DNA of 64,000 nucleotides from Deltaproteobacteria bacterium (lineage in GTDB: Bacteria; Myxococcota_A; UBA796; UBA2385). Location: the NCBI GenBank assembly GCA_018401435.1, contig JAGYJW010000003.1, positions 1-64,000 on the forward strand, read 5' to 3'. Under the pieces are notes generated by a model that saw only the letters and a program-made list of their open reading frames with translations, was not told the DNA's origin and searched no databases. Of the stretch, positions 25,051-35,116 are shown piece by piece. A program made the position numbers and the translations under genes. Within the stretch, counting starts at the first letter, position 1. Each line of letters starts with the position of its first letter.

Positions 25051-25674
25051 ATGCCCACTGTCGACATCTACAACACCAGTCGCGAAAAGGTCGGTACCAT
25101 CGACCTGGCCGACGGTGTGTTTGGCTCCGAAGTCAAGGAGCACCTCTTCCACTCGGTGGTTCGGTACCAGCTCGCCAAGCGGCGGGCCGGCACCCACAAG
25201 GCCAAGGGCCGTGCCGAAGTGAGCGGAGGAGGCAAGAAGCCCTTCAAGCAGAAGGGCACTGGTCGGGCTCGTGCAGGCTCCACCCGGGCGCCGCATTGGC
25301 GCGGTGGTGGCGTGGTTCACGGACCGCGTCCCCGCTCCCACGCCCACAAGCTCCCGAAGAAGGTGCGTCGCTTGGCCCTCTGCTCGGCTCTCAGCCGGCG
25401 GACCGAAGAGCAGTGCCTGACCGTCTTCGATTCCTTCGCCCTGCCCGAAATCAAGACCAGGCAGGTCGTGGACATCATGAAGCGCTTCGAGGTGGCCGAC
25501 CTGCTGATCGTTCTGTCCGAGAAGGACGAGAATGTGATCCGGTCCGCCCGCAACATCCCGGGTGTCACGGTCCTTCCGGTGGCTGGCTTGAATGTCTACG
25601 ACGTTCTGCGCCACCAGAATATCGCCATCACCAGCGACGCCGTTGACCTCGTGGTCGCGCGGCTCGGAGGCTGA
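25051..25674 (+). CDS. rplD: 50S ribosomal protein L4
   Basis: 207-residue L4. The exit-tunnel loop KPFKQKGTGRARAGSTRAPH is intact, and the globular part ends DVLRHQNIAITSDAVDLVV. L4 lines the exit tunnel and in E. coli represses the S10 operon by binding its leader. It follows rpsJ directly, with the Shine-Dalgarno GGAGTAGAG filling the 9-base gap, so rplC is cleanly absent from this position. Confidence 0.97.
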   Translation: MPTVDIYNTSREKVGTIDLADGVFGSEVKEHLFHSVVRYQLAKRRAGTHKAKGRAEVSGGGKKPFKQKGTGRARAGSTRAPHWRGGGVVHGPRPRSHAHKLPKKVRRLALCSALSRRTEEQCLTVFDSFALPEIKTRQVVDIMKRFEVADLLIVLSEKDENVIRSARNIPGVTVLPVAGLNVYDVLRHQNIAITSDAVDLVVARLGG

Positions 25675-25677
25675 GCC

Positions 25678-25965
25678 ATGGCTGAGCTGCATGAAATCCT
25701 GATTCGGCCCATTGTCACTGAAAAGACGATGGGCCAGGCGGAGACCCAGAACACCTATGTGTTCGAAGTCGGCGCCACTGCGAACAAGATCCAGATCCGG
25801 CAGGCAATCGAGGCTGTCTTCAACGTGCAGGTGGAGGATGTTCGCACCCTCAACGTGCGCGGGAAGTCCAAGCGTTTCGGTCGCTTCTACGGAAAGCGCT
25901 CCAACTGGAAGAAGGCCTACGTGAAGCTCTCTGAGGGCAGCACGCTGGACTTCTTCGAAGCATGA
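25678..25965 (+). CDS. rplW: 50S ribosomal protein L23
   Basis: 95-residue L23 at the tunnel exit, docking site for trigger factor and [15 protein letters not shown] and [19 protein letters not shown] are typical, and the rRNA-binding segment [20 protein letters not shown] is complete. It starts 3 bases after the rplD stop, so coupling is likely. Confidence 0.96.
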   Translation: MAELHEILIRPIVTEKTMGQAETQNTYVFEVGATANKIQIRQAIEAVFNVQVEDVRTLNVRGKSKRFGRFYGKRSNWKKAYVKLSEGSTLDFFEA

Positions 25966-25978
25966 GCGGGAGCATCTG

Positions 25979-26800
25979 ATGGGAACTCGTAAGTTCAATC
26001 CGACGACGCCTTCCCGGCGCTTCATGAGCACCTCCGATTTCGAGGAGGTGACGCGTTCGACTCCTGAAAAGGGGCTGATCGCGAAGAAGAAGCGGACGGG
26101 CGGTCGCAACAACCTCGGTCGCATGACCTCGCGTCATCGCGGTGGTGGGCACAAGCAGCGCTACCGGATCATCGATTTCAAGCGTGACAAGGTCGGCGTG
26201 CCCGGCAATGTCGCCTCGATCGAATACGATCCGAATCGCAGCGCCCGCATCGCCCTGGTGCACTATGCCGACGGCGAGAAGCGCTACATCCTTGCTCCCC
26301 TCGGGCTGCAGGTGGGTGCCTCGGTGGTTGCAGCCGAAAAGGCCGACATCCTGCCCGGCAACTGCATGTCCCTCAGCTCGGTCCCGCTGGGCACCTGGGT
26401 CCACAATGTGGAACTTCAGGTCGGTCGCGGTGGCCAGATCTGCCGGTCCGCGGGTGCCTATGCGCAGGTGATGGCCAAGGAAGGCACCCATGTCCTTCTG
26501 CGTCTGCCCAGTGGTGAGCTCCGCAAGGTGTTCAACCGTTGCAAGGCGACCATCGGACAGGTGGGCAACCTCGAGCACGAGAACCAGGTCATCGGCAAGG
26601 CCGGGCGTACCCGCTGGCTCGGCCAGCGTCCCCGGGTCCGCGGTGTCGTGATGAACCCGGTTGACCACCCCCACGGTGGTGGTGAGGGTCGCGCGAAGGG
26701 TCGCCATCCCGTGACCCCGTGGGGCAAGCCGACCAAGGGCTACAAGACCCGCGCTCCGAAGAAGCCGTCCAACAAGCTCATCGTCAAGCGCCGGAAGTAG
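25979..26800 (+). CDS. rplB: 50S ribosomal protein L2
   Basis: 273-residue L2 at the peptidyl-transferase region and subunit interface. The C-terminal signature [20 protein letters not shown] with the functionally important His is present, as are [15 protein letters not shown] and the OB-fold core. Length is normal. rpsS follows after 26 bases with Shine-Dalgarno AGGAGG. Confidence 0.97.
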   Translation: MGTRKFNPTTPSRRFMSTSDFEEVTRSTPEKGLIAKKKRTGGRNNLGRMTSRHRGGGHKQRYRIIDFKRDKVGVPGNVASIEYDPNRSARIALVHYADGEKRYILAPLGLQVGASVVAAEKADILPGNCMSLSSVPLGTWVHNVELQVGRGGQICRSAGAYAQVMAKEGTHVLLRLPSGELRKVFNRCKATIGQVGNLEHENQVIGKAGRTRWLGQRPRVRGVVMNPVDHPHGGGEGRAKGRHPVTPWGKPTKGYKTRAPKKPSNKLIVKRRK

Positions 26801-26826
26801 GCCGCCCACTTTAGGAGGAAGCCGAC

Positions 26827-27105
26827 ATGGCTCGTTCCATCAAAAAGGGTCCCTTTGTGGACCAACATCTCATGGCGAAGGCGGCCAGTGCTCGCGACGC
26901 GGGTAGTCGTCAGGTCATCAAGACCTGGAGCCGCCGATCGACGATCCTGCCCGATTTCCTCGGGTTGACCTTCGCGGTGCACAACGGTAAGAAGTTCATT
27001 CCCGTCTACGTCACCGAGAACATGGTCGGGCACAAGCTCGGCGAGTTCGCCCCCACCCGCACCTTCTACGGCCACGCTGCCGACAAGAAGTCGAAGGTTC
27101 GCTGA
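26827..27105 (+). CDS. rpsS: 30S ribosomal protein S19
   Basis: 92-residue S19 of the 30S head. [18 protein letters not shown] and the central [20 protein letters not shown] are typical. AGGAGG lies about 7 bases upstream of the ATG. rplV follows after 57 bases, a longer gap than usual, but without a clear structure. Confidence 0.97.
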   Translation: MARSIKKGPFVDQHLMAKAASARDAGSRQVIKTWSRRSTILPDFLGLTFAVHNGKKFIPVYVTENMVGHKLGEFAPTRTFYGHAADKKSKVR

Positions 27106-27162
27106 GGTCAGCGGGCGGCGTCTCTGCTGCCCCTCCCGCTTCGAACAATCCGAGGTCTGCAC

Positions 27163-27516
27163 ATGGAATCCAAGGCCGTTCTCCGGCTTGCCCGGGTGTC
27201 GCCGCAAAAGGCACGCCTGGTTGCCAACATGGTTCGTGGGCGTGATGTGAGTGAGGCGTTGCAGATGCTTCAGTTCACTCGCAAGAAGTCCGCCGAGATG
27301 ATCAAGAAGCTCATCGAATCCGCGATTGCGAACGCCGAATACAAGGCGGAACGCAGCAACGTCGCAGTGGATATCGATGATCTCATCGTGAAAGAGATCT
27401 TCGTTGACCAGGGGCCGACGCTTCGTCGGTTCCGTCCCCGCGCGCGGGGAATGGCGAACAAGATTCTCAAGAAGACCAGCCACATTACTGTCGTCCTCGA
27501 CGAGGGAGCGTTCTGA
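27163..27516 (+). CDS. rplV: 50S ribosomal protein L22
   Basis: 117-residue L22, whose beta-hairpin lines the exit tunnel near the macrolide site. [19 protein letters not shown] and the loop [20 protein letters not shown] are conserved. Its TGA stop overlaps the rpsC start by one base (TGATG), a coupled arrangement. Confidence 0.97.
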   Translation: MESKAVLRLARVSPQKARLVANMVRGRDVSEALQMLQFTRKKSAEMIKKLIESAIANAEYKAERSNVAVDIDDLIVKEIFVDQGPTLRRFRPRARGMANKILKKTSHITVVLDEGAF

Positions 27517-28163
27517 TGGGTCAGAAGGTCCATCCCCACGGATTCCGCCTCGGTGTCATCCGGGACTGGGATTCCAAGTGGTACGCCGAAAAGAACTACC
27601 AGCGCTTCCTCCATGAGGACCTGGCGATTCGGAAGTACCTCAAGAAGAAGCTCTTTCATGCCGGCATCAGCCGCGTGACGATCGAGCGCGCAGCCAACAA
27701 GGCGAAGGTGTACGTGCACGCGGCGAAGCCGGGCATGATCATCGGGAAGCGGGCCACCGGTTTGGATTCCCTCCGGGCCGACCTGCAGAAGATGAGCGAC
27801 ACCGAGATCTTCCTGAACATCATCGAAGTTCGGAAGGTCGAGTCGGATGCGCAGCTGGTGGCGGAGAATATCGCTGCCCAGCTCGAGAAGCGCGTCAGCT
27901 TCCGCCGTGCCATGAAGAAGGCGATGCAGTCTTCTCAGCGCGCGGGTGCAAAGGGCGTCAAGATCATGTGCGCCGGCCGCCTCGGCGGCGGTGAAATGTC
28001 GCGTACCGAGGTGTACCGTGAGGGGCGCGTTCCTGCGCACACCCTTCGCGCGGACATCGACTTCGGTCTGGCCGAGGCCCGTACCACCTATGGTGTCATC
28101 GGCGTCAAGGTCTGGATCTTCAAGGGAGAGGTTCTCCCCGGTGAGGAGGGTCGGGCCGCCTGA
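27516..28163 (+). CDS. rpsC: 30S ribosomal protein S3
   Basis: 215-residue S3 at the mRNA entry channel. [18 protein letters not shown], the KH-type loop [20 protein letters not shown] and [20 protein letters not shown] are present. It is slightly shorter than the E. coli protein because the variable C-terminal tail is reduced. rplP follows after 42 bases. Confidence 0.97.
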   Translation: MGQKVHPHGFRLGVIRDWDSKWYAEKNYQRFLHEDLAIRKYLKKKLFHAGISRVTIERAANKAKVYVHAAKPGMIIGKRATGLDSLRADLQKMSDTEIFLNIIEVRKVESDAQLVAENIAAQLEKRVSFRRAMKKAMQSSQRAGAKGVKIMCAGRLGGGEMSRTEVYREGRVPAHTLRADIDFGLAEARTTYGVIGVKVWIFKGEVLPGEEGRAA

Positions 28164-28205
28164 GCTCGACCTCCGATCAAGCAGCGCCGCTGCTGGAGAT
28201 GAATC

Positions 28206-28622
28206 ATGCTTAGTCCTAAGCGCGTAAAGTTCCGGAAGGCCCACAAGGGTCGCATGCGTGGTCTGTCCCACCGGGGTTCCGAAGTCTCCTTCGGCGACTT
28301 CGGCCTGCAGGCAACCGAGTGCGGCTGGTTGACCTCCCGTCAGATCGAGGCCGGCCGTATCGCGCTGACCCGTCACGTGAAGCGTGGCGGCAAGGTGTGG
28401 ATTCGGGTGTTCCCGGACAAGCCGATCAGCAAGAAGCCTGCCGAAACTCGAATGGGTAAGGGTAAGGGCAATCCCGAGTTCTGGGTCGCCGTGGTCAAGC
28501 CTGGCCGCGTGCTCTACGAGCTCGAGGGTGTCTCCAGCGATGTGGCTCAGGAGGCCTTCCGCCTCTGTGGGCACAAGCTGCCCCTCGCCACCCGCTTCGT
28601 CACCCGTCAGGAGGTGATCTGA
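28206..28622 (+). CDS. rplP: 50S ribosomal protein L16
   Basis: 138-residue L16, which contacts A-site tRNA and 23S r[20 protein letters not shown] and the conserved arginine region [20 protein letters not shown] are intact. The stop overlaps the rpmC start by one base (TGATG). Confidence 0.97.
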   Translation: MLSPKRVKFRKAHKGRMRGLSHRGSEVSFGDFGLQATECGWLTSRQIEAGRIALTRHVKRGGKVWIRVFPDKPISKKPAETRMGKGKGNPEFWVAVVKPGRVLYELEGVSSDVAQEAFRLCGHKLPLATRFVTRQEVI

Positions 28623-28960
28623 TGTCTTCCGATCTTCGTGAGATCAGCGACGAGACCCTCGTCCACCGGGAGCTTGGCTTCGAGCGGGAGATGGTCGAGG
28701 CCTCTTTCCGTCACCGGACCAATCAGCTCGAGGACACCTCCAAGCTGAAGAAGCTTCGTCGGTCCATCGCGCAGCTCCGCACGGAGCAGCGTCGCCGTGA
28801 GAAGGCCGCGGGCGTTGCTACGGATTCTCTCCGGAACCAGCATCGCGCGACCTTCCGGCCTGGCGCTGCGGTCGCTTCGGGCAAGACTGCTGGCGGCTTT
28901 CTGAAGGGTGTGGCCGATCGCTTCGGTATTGGCGGCGATGAGGCTGCTTCCGAGGATTGA
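28622..28960 (+). CDS. rpmC: 50S ribosomal protein L29 with a long C-terminal extension
   Basis: 112 residues, against about 63-70 for most L29 proteins. Residues 1-64 form the normal two-helix L29 (LREISDETLVHREL to SIAQLRTEQRRREK). About 48 further residues follow, first basic and Ala/Gly-rich (RNQHRATFRPGAAV) and then acidic at the end (GGDEAASED). The extension may reach into neighbouring rRNA near the tunnel exit, but no function is known to me. A structured 232-base spacer follows, although rpsQ usually abuts rpmC. Confidence 0.93.
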   Translation: MSSDLREISDETLVHRELGFEREMVEASFRHRTNQLEDTSKLKKLRRSIAQLRTEQRRREKAAGVATDSLRNQHRATFRPGAAVASGKTAGGFLKGVADRFGIGGDEAASED

Positions 28961-28972
28961 GAGAGGATCCGA

Positions 28973-29174
28973 GGCAGGGAATCTTCTGAAGATCCTTGCC
29001 GCGAGACGGGTGCCCCGATACGAGGTGCGGGCTCCGGGGAACCGGGGCCTTTGATTGTGGACCGCGGCGCCAACTGGTGGCAAGGTCCATGCGCTGGCAA
29101 GCGCGCCCTGCGAGTCCTGGTTCGCCAGGAGACCCAGAGCTTCATGCCTTTCAATCCGACTTTCAACGGTCGGA
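28973..29174 (+). promoter_or_regulatory. Structured non-coding spacer between rpmC and rpsQ
   Basis: Several stems follow each other: 28973-28984 with 28989-29000 (about 12 bp, one wobble, one bulged A); GGCTCCGG (29030-29037) with CCGGGGCC (29042-29049) closed by a GGAA loop and followed by TTTGATT, which is terminator-like; TGGACC (29058-29063) with GGTCCA (29084-29089); GCGCT/AGCGC (29091-29104); TCCTGG/CCAGGA with a TTCG loop (29115-29130); TCCGAC/GTCGGA (29155-29174). It could be an attenuator or a binding site for a ribosomal protein that sets the ratio of upstream to downstream genes. Confidence 0.5.
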
Positions 29175-29192
29175 ACATTCGCGAGGAACACC

Positions 29193-29453
29193 ATGACTGC
29201 TGATGGGCAGAACTCCGGCCGGCGCGCGCTCACGGGACGCGTCGTGTCTGACAAGATGGACAAGACGGTCATCGTGCAGGTGGAGCGTCGCGTGATGCAC
29301 CCCCGCTACCGCAAGTTCGTCAACCGGCGGAAGAAGTACAAGGCTCACGACGAGGACAACGGCTGCAAGGTCGGCGATGTCGTCACGATCCTGGAAAGCC
29401 GTCCGCTCTCCCGCACCAAGCGGTGGGTTGTTGTCGGGCAGGCCACGGCCTGA
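29193..29453 (+). CDS. rpsQ: 30S ribosomal protein S17
   Basis: 86-residue S17, a primary 16S rRNA binder with OB fold. [20 protein letters not shown] and [16 protein letters not shown] are typical. The ATG start is preceded by GCGAGGA about 7 bases away; the longer open frame upstream crosses the hairpin spacer and is not conserved. Confidence 0.96.
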   Translation: MTADGQNSGRRALTGRVVSDKMDKTVIVQVERRVMHPRYRKFVNRRKKYKAHDEDNGCKVGDVVTILESRPLSRTKRWVVVGQATA

Positions 29454-29504
29454 CGCCATCCGTTCCGCAGCTGGACTCTGATCCAGCTCGATGAGGAATA
29501 CACC

Positions 29505-29873
29505 ATGATTCAGATGCAGTCGGTTCTCGACGTTGCAGACAACTCGGGTGCCAAGAAGCTCCAGTGCATCAAGGTGCTGGGTGGCAGCAAGCGCCGTTAC
29601 GCTTCGGTTGGCGACATCATCGTCGTCAGCGTGAAGGAGGCCATTCCCAACGGAAAGGTCAAGAAGGGCTCTGTCGCCAAGGCAGTTATCGTTCGGACGG
29701 CTAAAGAGCTGCGTCGCAAGGACGGCAGCTACATCCGATTCGACACCAATTCGGCTGTGCTCGTGAACAACGACGGCGAGCCGATCGGGACGCGTATCTT
29801 CGGGCCCGTCGCGCGCGAGTTGCGCGCGAAGAGCTTCATGAAGATCGTCTCCCTCGCGCCTGAAGTTCTCTGA
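29505..29873 (+). CDS. rplN: 50S ribosomal protein L14
   Basis: 122-residue L14 at the subunit interface. [20 protein letters not shown] and the C-terminal [20 protein letters not shown] are diagnostic, and the length is exactly the family norm. rplX begins 9 bases downstream. Confidence 0.97.
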   Translation: MIQMQSVLDVADNSGAKKLQCIKVLGGSKRRYASVGDIIVVSVKEAIPNGKVKKGSVAKAVIVRTAKELRRKDGSYIRFDTNSAVLVNNDGEPIGTRIFGPVARELRAKSFMKIVSLAPEVL

Positions 29874-29882
29874 GGAGTCGTC

Positions 29883-30200
29883 ATGGCCAAGTTCAAGATC
29901 AAGCGCGACGACGTTGTTGTCGTCACCGCAGGAAAGCACAAGGGCAAGACCGGTCGGGTTCTCCGGGTGGTTCGTGACGCCAACCGTGTCGTCGTCGAGC
30001 GAGTGAACCTGGTCAAGCGACAGGTCAAGGCTCAAGGCGAACGTGCGGGTGGAACGGTGGAGAAGGAAGCCCCTCTCCACATCTCGAATGTGGCCCTCTG
30101 GAACCAGCAGGAAGGTCGTCCCATGCGGGTCGGCTGGAAGGTCCTCGAGGACGGTCGCAAGGTGCGCTTCGACAAGAAGACTGGCACCGTCATCGACTAG
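29883..30200 (+). CDS. rplX: 50S ribosomal protein L24
   Basis: 105-residue L24, an assembly-initiating protein of the 50S. The KOW motif [20 protein letters not shown] near the N-terminus and the segment [11 protein letters not shown] are present. Normal length and position between rplN and rplE. Confidence 0.97.
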   Translation: MAKFKIKRDDVVVVTAGKHKGKTGRVLRVVRDANRVVVERVNLVKRQVKAQGERAGGTVEKEAPLHISNVALWNQQEGRPMRVGWKVLEDGRKVRFDKKTGTVID

Positions 30201-30224
30201 CGGACGCGATGCGTCGGAGTTGAA

Positions 30225-30767
30225 ATGGAACCCCGCCTGAAGATCAAGTACCGTGAGCACGCCATCGGCGCGCTCCAAGAAGAGTTCAAGTTTCGGAATC
30301 CCATGCAGGTTCCGAAGCTGCAGAAGATCGTCGTGAACATGAGCATGAAGGAGGCCATCCAGAACGCCAAGGTTCTCGATGCCGCCGCTGAAGAGCTCGC
30401 CATCATCACCGGTCAGAAGCCCATCATCCGGAAGGCCCGCCGCTCCATCGCCAACTTCAAGTTGCGCGAGGGCATGCCGATCGGCGTGAAGGTGACCCTT
30501 CGTCAGGACCGCATGTGGGAGTTCCTCGACCGTCTCATCTCGGTCGCCATCCCCCGCATCCGCGACTTCCGCGGGCTCAGCCCCGACGGTTTCGACGGTC
30601 GTGGCAACTACAATATGGGCCTGACCGAGCAGATCATCTTCCCTGAGATCGAGTACGACAAGGTGAAGAAGGTCTCTGGAATGAATCTGACCTTTGTGAC
30701 CTCCGCTCCGTCGGATGTCGAAGGTCGCGCCCTGCTCCGTGAGCTGGGCATGCCTTTCCGCCAGTAG
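30225..30767 (+). CDS. rplE: 50S ribosomal protein L5
   Basis: 180-residue L5, binding 5S rRNA and the P-site tRNA elbow. [18 protein letters not shown], the P-site loop region [16 protein letters not shown] and [10 protein letters not shown] are conserved. Confidence 0.97.
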   Translation: MEPRLKIKYREHAIGALQEEFKFRNPMQVPKLQKIVVNMSMKEAIQNAKVLDAAAEELAIITGQKPIIRKARRSIANFKLREGMPIGVKVTLRQDRMWEFLDRLISVAIPRIRDFRGLSPDGFDGRGNYNMGLTEQIIFPEIEYDKVKKVSGMNLTFVTSAPSDVEGRALLRELGMPFRQ

Positions 30768-30798
30768 CTGCCGGCCCCCGTTTTCGAAGGAGTCCATC

Positions 30799-30984
30799 GT
30801 GGCCAAGAAGTCCATGATCGTGAAGTCCCAGCGCAAGCCGAAGTTCAAGGTTCGCGCTCACAACAGGTGCAAGCAGTGCGGGCGGCCCCGGGCCTTCCTT
30901 CGGGCTTTCGACCTCTGCCGCATCTGCTTTCGGGATCTGACCCTCCGTGGTCAGGTTCCCGGCGTCAAGAAGGCGTCCTGGTAG
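30799..30984 (+). CDS. rpsN: 30S ribosomal protein S14, zinc-binding type
   Basis: 61-residue S14 of the short zinc-binding form, with Cys24, Cys27, Cys40 and Cys43 (CKQC and CRIC). The long form without zinc site is found in many Proteobacteria. The GTG start gives the expected [10 protein letters not shown] and has GAAGGAG about 8 bases upstream; the longer open frame with an ATG upstream would overlap rplE and is spurious. Confidence 0.95.
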   Translation: MAKKSMIVKSQRKPKFKVRAHNRCKQCGRPRAFLRAFDLCRICFRDLTLRGQVPGVKKASW

Positions 30985-31035
30985 CGCATCCGTGGCTTGT
31001 TCCCGATTCGGGCGGGCTTCAAGGAGACCTGTACG

Positions 31036-31428
31036 ATGACTGATCCCATCGCCGACCTTCTCACTCGCATTCGCAACGCGATCCAGGCTCGTCAGAGCAG
31101 CCTGGTGGTTCCGCGTTCGCGAATCAAGCTCGAGATCGTGCGTATTCTGAAGCAAGAGGGTTTCGTCGCCGACTACCTCGAGATCGAAGATGGCCCGCAA
31201 GGCGCCATCAAGGTCTTCCCGAGGTACGACGCAGCGAACAAGGCGGTCCTTCGCGGGATGCAGCGCATCAGCAAGCCGAGCCGGCGTCTCTACGTCGGCA
31301 AGGATGATATCCCGCGCGTTCGCAACGGCCTTGGCGTCGCAATCCTCACCACCCCGCAGGGTGTCCTCACCGATCGGCAGGCCCGCAAGGCCGGCGTCGG
31401 TGGCGAGGTCATCTGCCACGTCTGGTGA
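31036..31428 (+). CDS. rpsH: 30S ribosomal protein S8
   Basis: 130-residue S8, primary binder of 16S helix 21 and in E. coli the repressor of the spc operon. DPIADLLTRIRNAI and the C-terminal GGEVICHVW are diagnostic. The ATG is preceded by AAGGAG at 9-10 bases; a longer frame upstream is unconserved. Confidence 0.97.
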   Translation: MTDPIADLLTRIRNAIQARQSSLVVPRSRIKLEIVRILKQEGFVADYLEIEDGPQGAIKVFPRYDAANKAVLRGMQRISKPSRRLYVGKDDIPRVRNGLGVAILTTPQGVLTDRQARKAGVGGEVICHVW

Positions 31429-31455
31429 TCGCCCGCCGGGCGGATGGAGTTCAAG

Positions 31456-31995
31456 ATGTCCCGAATCGGTAACAAGCCGGTGACCCTGCCCAACGGCATC
31501 CAAGTGGATGTCGGGGATGGGCGGTTGAATGTCAAGGGCCCCAAGGGCAGCTTGTCCGCGCCGCTGGCCAATGGGGTGAGCTTTGAGCTCACGTCTGGGC
31601 AGGCGGTCGTCAAGCGTGCGGATGAGAGCCCGAAGACGCGCGCAAACCACGGCCTGATGCGGGCACTGCTCGCGAATATGGTCCAGGGCGTCACGACGGG
31701 TTTCGAGCGCAAGCTCGAGATTGTCGGAGTCGGCTACAAGGCGGAGCTGCGCGGCAGCTCGGTCGTCCTGAACCTGGGCTACAGCCACCCGGTCATCTAT
31801 CCCTTCCCCGAAGGGATTGCGATCGCGGTGGACGGGCCCAACAAGCTTACGGTGAAGGGTATCGACAAGGAGCGCGTCGGCCAGGTTGCCGCCGAGCTTC
31901 GGTCGGTGCGCGCCCCCGACAGCTACAAGGGCAAGGGCGTGCGCTACGTCGGAGAGACGATCCGTCTCAAGGCCGGCAAGTCGGGTCAGAAGTAG
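31456..31995 (+). CDS. rplF: 50S ribosomal protein L6
   Basis: 179-residue L6 near the sarcin-ricin loop. [14 protein letters not shown] and the C-terminal [20 protein letters not shown] are typical. An ATG 12 bases upstream overlaps the Shine-Dalgarno (GATGGAG), so the second ATG is the likely start. Confidence 0.96.
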   Translation: MSRIGNKPVTLPNGIQVDVGDGRLNVKGPKGSLSAPLANGVSFELTSGQAVVKRADESPKTRANHGLMRALLANMVQGVTTGFERKLEIVGVGYKAELRGSSVVLNLGYSHPVIYPFPEGIAIAVDGPNKLTVKGIDKERVGQVAAELRSVRAPDSYKGKGVRYVGETIRLKAGKSGQK

Positions 31996-32050
31996 CCCTA
32001 GGGCTATCTGTCCCCTACAGGTACTGTTCGAACTCTGGGAAGTACGTGTC

Positions 32051-32419
32051 ATGAGCAAGACGAATCTTCGCCTTCAGGGCCGCCTCCGGCGGAAGAAGCA
32101 CATTCAGAAGACGGTTCGCGGAAGCGAAGCCCGTCCCCGTCTGTCCGTCTTCCGTTCGGCGCGGCACATCTACGCTCAGATCATCGACGACACCATCGGC
32201 GAGACGTTGGCCTCGGCCAGCACCTTGTCGGCCGAGGTGGGCGGGCTCGAGGATGTCTCCGGCAAGATGGAGGCCTCCAAGCGCGTCGGTGCGCTCATCG
32301 CCGAGAAGGCGAAGGCCGCCGGCATCGAGCAGGTCTGCTTCGACCGGAACGGCTACCTCTACCACGGGCGCGTCAAGGCCCTTGCGGATGCCGCACGTGA
32401 AGGCGGCTTGAACTTCTGA
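32051..32419 (+). CDS. rplR: 50S ribosomal protein L18
   Basis: 122-residue L18, which binds 5S r[21 protein letters not shown] and the end [20 protein letters not shown] are conserved. The ATG of [11 protein letters not shown] is chosen; a longer upstream frame overlaps rplF in another frame and is not real. Confidence 0.96.
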   Translation: MSKTNLRLQGRLRRKKHIQKTVRGSEARPRLSVFRSARHIYAQIIDDTIGETLASASTLSAEVGGLEDVSGKMEASKRVGALIAEKAKAAGIEQVCFDRNGYLYHGRVKALADAAREGGLNF

Positions 32420-32465
32420 GCGGTTCGACCGGACTCGTGGCCTGATCGGCCAACCGGAGGAAATA

Positions 32466-33041
32466 GTGGGCAAGATGGAACGTGGGCGCCGTGAGCGTCG
32501 TGACGAGGTAACGTCTGATCTCATCGAGAAGACGATCTACATCAACCGCGTCGCGAAGGTTGTGAAGGGCGGTCGCCGCTTCAACTTCGCCGCGATCGTC
32601 GTGGTCGGAGACGGCCAGGGGCAGGTTGGCGTCGGATACGGCAAGGCCAACCAGGTTCCCGATGCGATCCGCAAGGCCACCGACCGTGCTCGCAAGAGCA
32701 TGGTGCGCGTGCCCTTGGTGGATGGCACCGTGCCGCACCTGGTCCAGGGGCACTTCGGCGCCGCCGAGGTCATCCTTCGGCCCGCTAGCCCCGGTACGGG
32801 CGTTATCGCCGGCGCAACTGTTCGGGCCTTGCTCGACGCCGCCGGCTATCACAACGTCCTGACCAAGGTGCTGGGAAGCAACAACCCGCACAATGTGGTG
32901 AAGGCCGTTCTCAACGCCTTCTCCCGGTTGGAGTCCCCGGAGCAGTACGCCGCGCGCGTGAACCGCCCCGTTGAGGACCTCATGGACGACTACAACGTCG
33001 GCTCGCGTGTGTGGGGCGTTGGCGCGCACCACCACGCTTGA
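32466..33041 (+). CDS. rpsE: 30S ribosomal protein S5
   Basis: 191-residue S5, involved in decoding accuracy and mRNA unwinding. [20 protein letters not shown] and the glycine-rich [20 protein letters not shown] are intact, as is the segment before the C-terminus ([19 protein letters not shown]). The C-terminal tail of some 25 residues is longer than in E. coli. GTG start with GGAGG 6-7 bases upstream. Confidence 0.97.
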   Translation: MGKMERGRRERRDEVTSDLIEKTIYINRVAKVVKGGRRFNFAAIVVVGDGQGQVGVGYGKANQVPDAIRKATDRARKSMVRVPLVDGTVPHLVQGHFGAAEVILRPASPGTGVIAGATVRALLDAAGYHNVLTKVLGSNNPHNVVKAVLNAFSRLESPEQYAARVNRPVEDLMDDYNVGSRVWGVGAHHHA

Positions 33042-33055
33042 CCGAAGGAGCAGCG

Positions 33056-33253
33056 ATGGACAAGATCAAGGTCACGCTGACCCGCAGCACCATCGGCGCC
33101 AACGCGCGGCAGCGCGCCACGGTGGCCGGACTCGGTCTGCGCCGCGTCAATCACAGCCGAGTCCTCGAGAACACCCCCGCAGTGCGTGGGATGATCAAGC
33201 GGGTTCTCCACCTGGTCGAGGTCTCGGAGGACGAGACTGTCGGTCAGGCCTGA
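33056..33253 (+). CDS. rpmD: 50S ribosomal protein L30
   Basis: 65-residue L30. [20 protein letters not shown] and [20 protein letters not shown] are the expected two helices and strands. The ATG has GAAGGAG 6-7 bases upstream and is 14 bases after rpsE. Confidence 0.95.
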   Translation: MDKIKVTLTRSTIGANARQRATVAGLGLRRVNHSRVLENTPAVRGMIKRVLHLVEVSEDETVGQA

Positions 33254-33268
33254 ATTTCGGAGAGAGTC

Positions 33269-33721
33269 ATGGCCAATGAGCTTAGCAATCTGAAGCCGCC
33301 CGCCGGGTCCACCCGGAAGCGGATGCGCGTCGGTCGCGGCGAGGGCTCCGGCAAGGGCAAGACCTCGGGCCGCGGACAGAAGGGGCAGGGTGCGCGGGGA
33401 ACCGTGGCGCGTGGCTTCGAAGGCGGGCAGATGCCGTTGCAGCGGCGCCTCGGCAAGAGGGGCTTCGTCAACATCTTCGCCAAGTCCTACGCCACCGTGC
33501 GCCTCGACCTCATCGCTGCGCGTTTCGCTGAAGGCGAAATCGTCACGATTGAGGGCTTGAAGGACCGCGGTCTGGTGAAGAAGGTTGGGAAGAACGGCGT
33601 GAAGGTGCTCGGCAACGGGGACCTTGCACACGCTCTGACCATCCAGGCGCACAAGTTCACCCAGTCTGCCGTGGCGAAGATTGAGGCCGCAGGCGGCAAG
33701 GTGGAGGAGCTCACCGCGTGA
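33269..33721 (+). CDS. rplO: 50S ribosomal protein L15
   Basis: 150-residue L15. The N-terminal [20 protein letters not shown] and [18 protein letters not shown] are typical. Its stop overlaps the GTG start of secY by four bases (GTGA), indicating translational coupling. Confidence 0.97.
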   Translation: MANELSNLKPPAGSTRKRMRVGRGEGSGKGKTSGRGQKGQGARGTVARGFEGGQMPLQRRLGKRGFVNIFAKSYATVRLDLIAARFAEGEIVTIEGLKDRGLVKKVGKNGVKVLGNGDLAHALTIQAHKFTQSAVAKIEAAGGKVEELTA

Positions 33722-35052
33722 TCGAAGCAATCGCCAACATCCTGCGGATTCCGGATCTTCGGAATCGGATCCTGTTCACGTTGGCGATGCTCGCAATCTT
33801 CCGGTTGGGCATCTTCATTCCCGCACCCGGCGTCGACCGGGTCGCCTTGGGCGAGTTCTTCGCCAGCAATGAGGGCAGTCTCCTGGGCATGTACAACATG
33901 TTCAGTGGGGGTGCCCTCAGCCAGTACAGCGTCTTCGTTCTGGGCATCATGCCCTACATCAGCGCCAGCATCATCATTCAGCTGGGCCAGGTGGTCATCC
34001 CGCAGATTGAGCGGATGAAGAGCGAAGGGCAGGCAGGCCGAAAGAAGCTGAACCAATACACGCGCTACCTCACCATCGGCATCGCCGTGGTGCAGTCCTT
34101 CGCGATCTCCGTGACGCTTCAGAGCATGCGGACCCCGGGCAATGCGCCCGTCGTGATTGAAGGTGGCCTCGACTTCCAGCTGATGACGGTCATCACGATG
34201 ACTGCGGGCAGCTGCTTCGTGATGTGGCTCGGTGAACAGATCACGGATCGGGGCATCGGCAACGGCGCCTCGCTGATCATCACGGGCGGCATCATCGCCG
34301 GCGCGCCTGCAGGGTTGATGCAGCTGGCCCAGAAGCTCGAGATCGGGGAGCTGAACCTCCTTGAGCTCGTGTTGATGGCCGGCTTCATGTTCCTTGTCGT
34401 CATGGCCATCGTGTTCATTGAACGCGGCCAACGTCGGGTGCCGATCCAGTACGCGAAGCGGGTGATCGGGCGCCGTGTCTACGGCGGGCAAGCGACGCAC
34501 CTTCCGCTGAAGGTCAACGTGTCGGGTGTGATTCCGCCCATCTTCGCCTCGTCGGTGATGATGGTGCCGGCCACCATTGGCACGGTCTTCCAGCACCCCA
34601 TCCTCGATGCGTTGTCGGCGGCATTTGCCCCGGGCACCTGGGTGTACAACCTGACCTACATCGGGTTGATCGTCTTCTTCGCCTACTTCTACACCGCTGT
34701 GACCTTCAATCCGGTGGATGTGGCGGACAACCTCCGCAAGCATGGCGGCTATGTCCCAGGCGTGCGTCCCGGCAAGCAGACGGCTGACTACCTGGACTGG
34801 ATCCTCACCCGCCTGACCGCAGGTGGTGCGGTCTATCTGGCTGCGGTCTGCATTCTGCCGACGATCCTGATCACCCGCTACGGTCTGCCCTTCTACTTCG
34901 GTGGGACCGGCCTTCTGATCGTGGTGGGTGTGTCCTTGGACACGGTTGCTCAGATCGAGGGTCACCTGCTGACCCGTCACTACGACGGCCTGATGGACTC
35001 CAAGACGGGAGGCACCCGGCGCGGTCGCCGCCGTCCCCTGGGCACGCTCTAG
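33718..35052 (+). CDS. secY: Preprotein translocase subunit SecY
   Basis: 444-residue channel subunit of SecYEG, ten membrane helices. The plug region after APGVDR, the helix [14 protein letters not shown], the cytosolic loop [14 protein letters not shown] and [20 protein letters not shown] are all present. SecE (9418) and SecG (39385) are encoded in the same window. GTG start overlapping the rplO stop. adk follows after 64 bases. Confidence 0.97.
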   Translation: MIEAIANILRIPDLRNRILFTLAMLAIFRLGIFIPAPGVDRVALGEFFASNEGSLLGMYNMFSGGALSQYSVFVLGIMPYISASIIIQLGQVVIPQIERMKSEGQAGRKKLNQYTRYLTIGIAVVQSFAISVTLQSMRTPGNAPVVIEGGLDFQLMTVITMTAGSCFVMWLGEQITDRGIGNGASLIITGGIIAGAPAGLMQLAQKLEIGELNLLELVLMAGFMFLVVMAIVFIERGQRRVPIQYAKRVIGRRVYGGQATHLPLKVNVSGVIPPIFASSVMMVPATIGTVFQHPILDALSAAFAPGTWVYNLTYIGLIVFFAYFYTAVTFNPVDVADNLRKHGGYVPGVRPGKQTADYLDWILTRLTAGGAVYLAAVCILPTILITRYGLPFYFGGTGLLIVVGVSLDTVAQIEGHLLTRHYDGLMDSKTGGTRRGRRRPLGTL

Positions 35053-35116
35053 GCGGGGCTTCGGGTGTTGGCGACGCGGTGCCCCTCGGGCTGTCTCTTC
35101 CTTGGAGGATGAAGCT

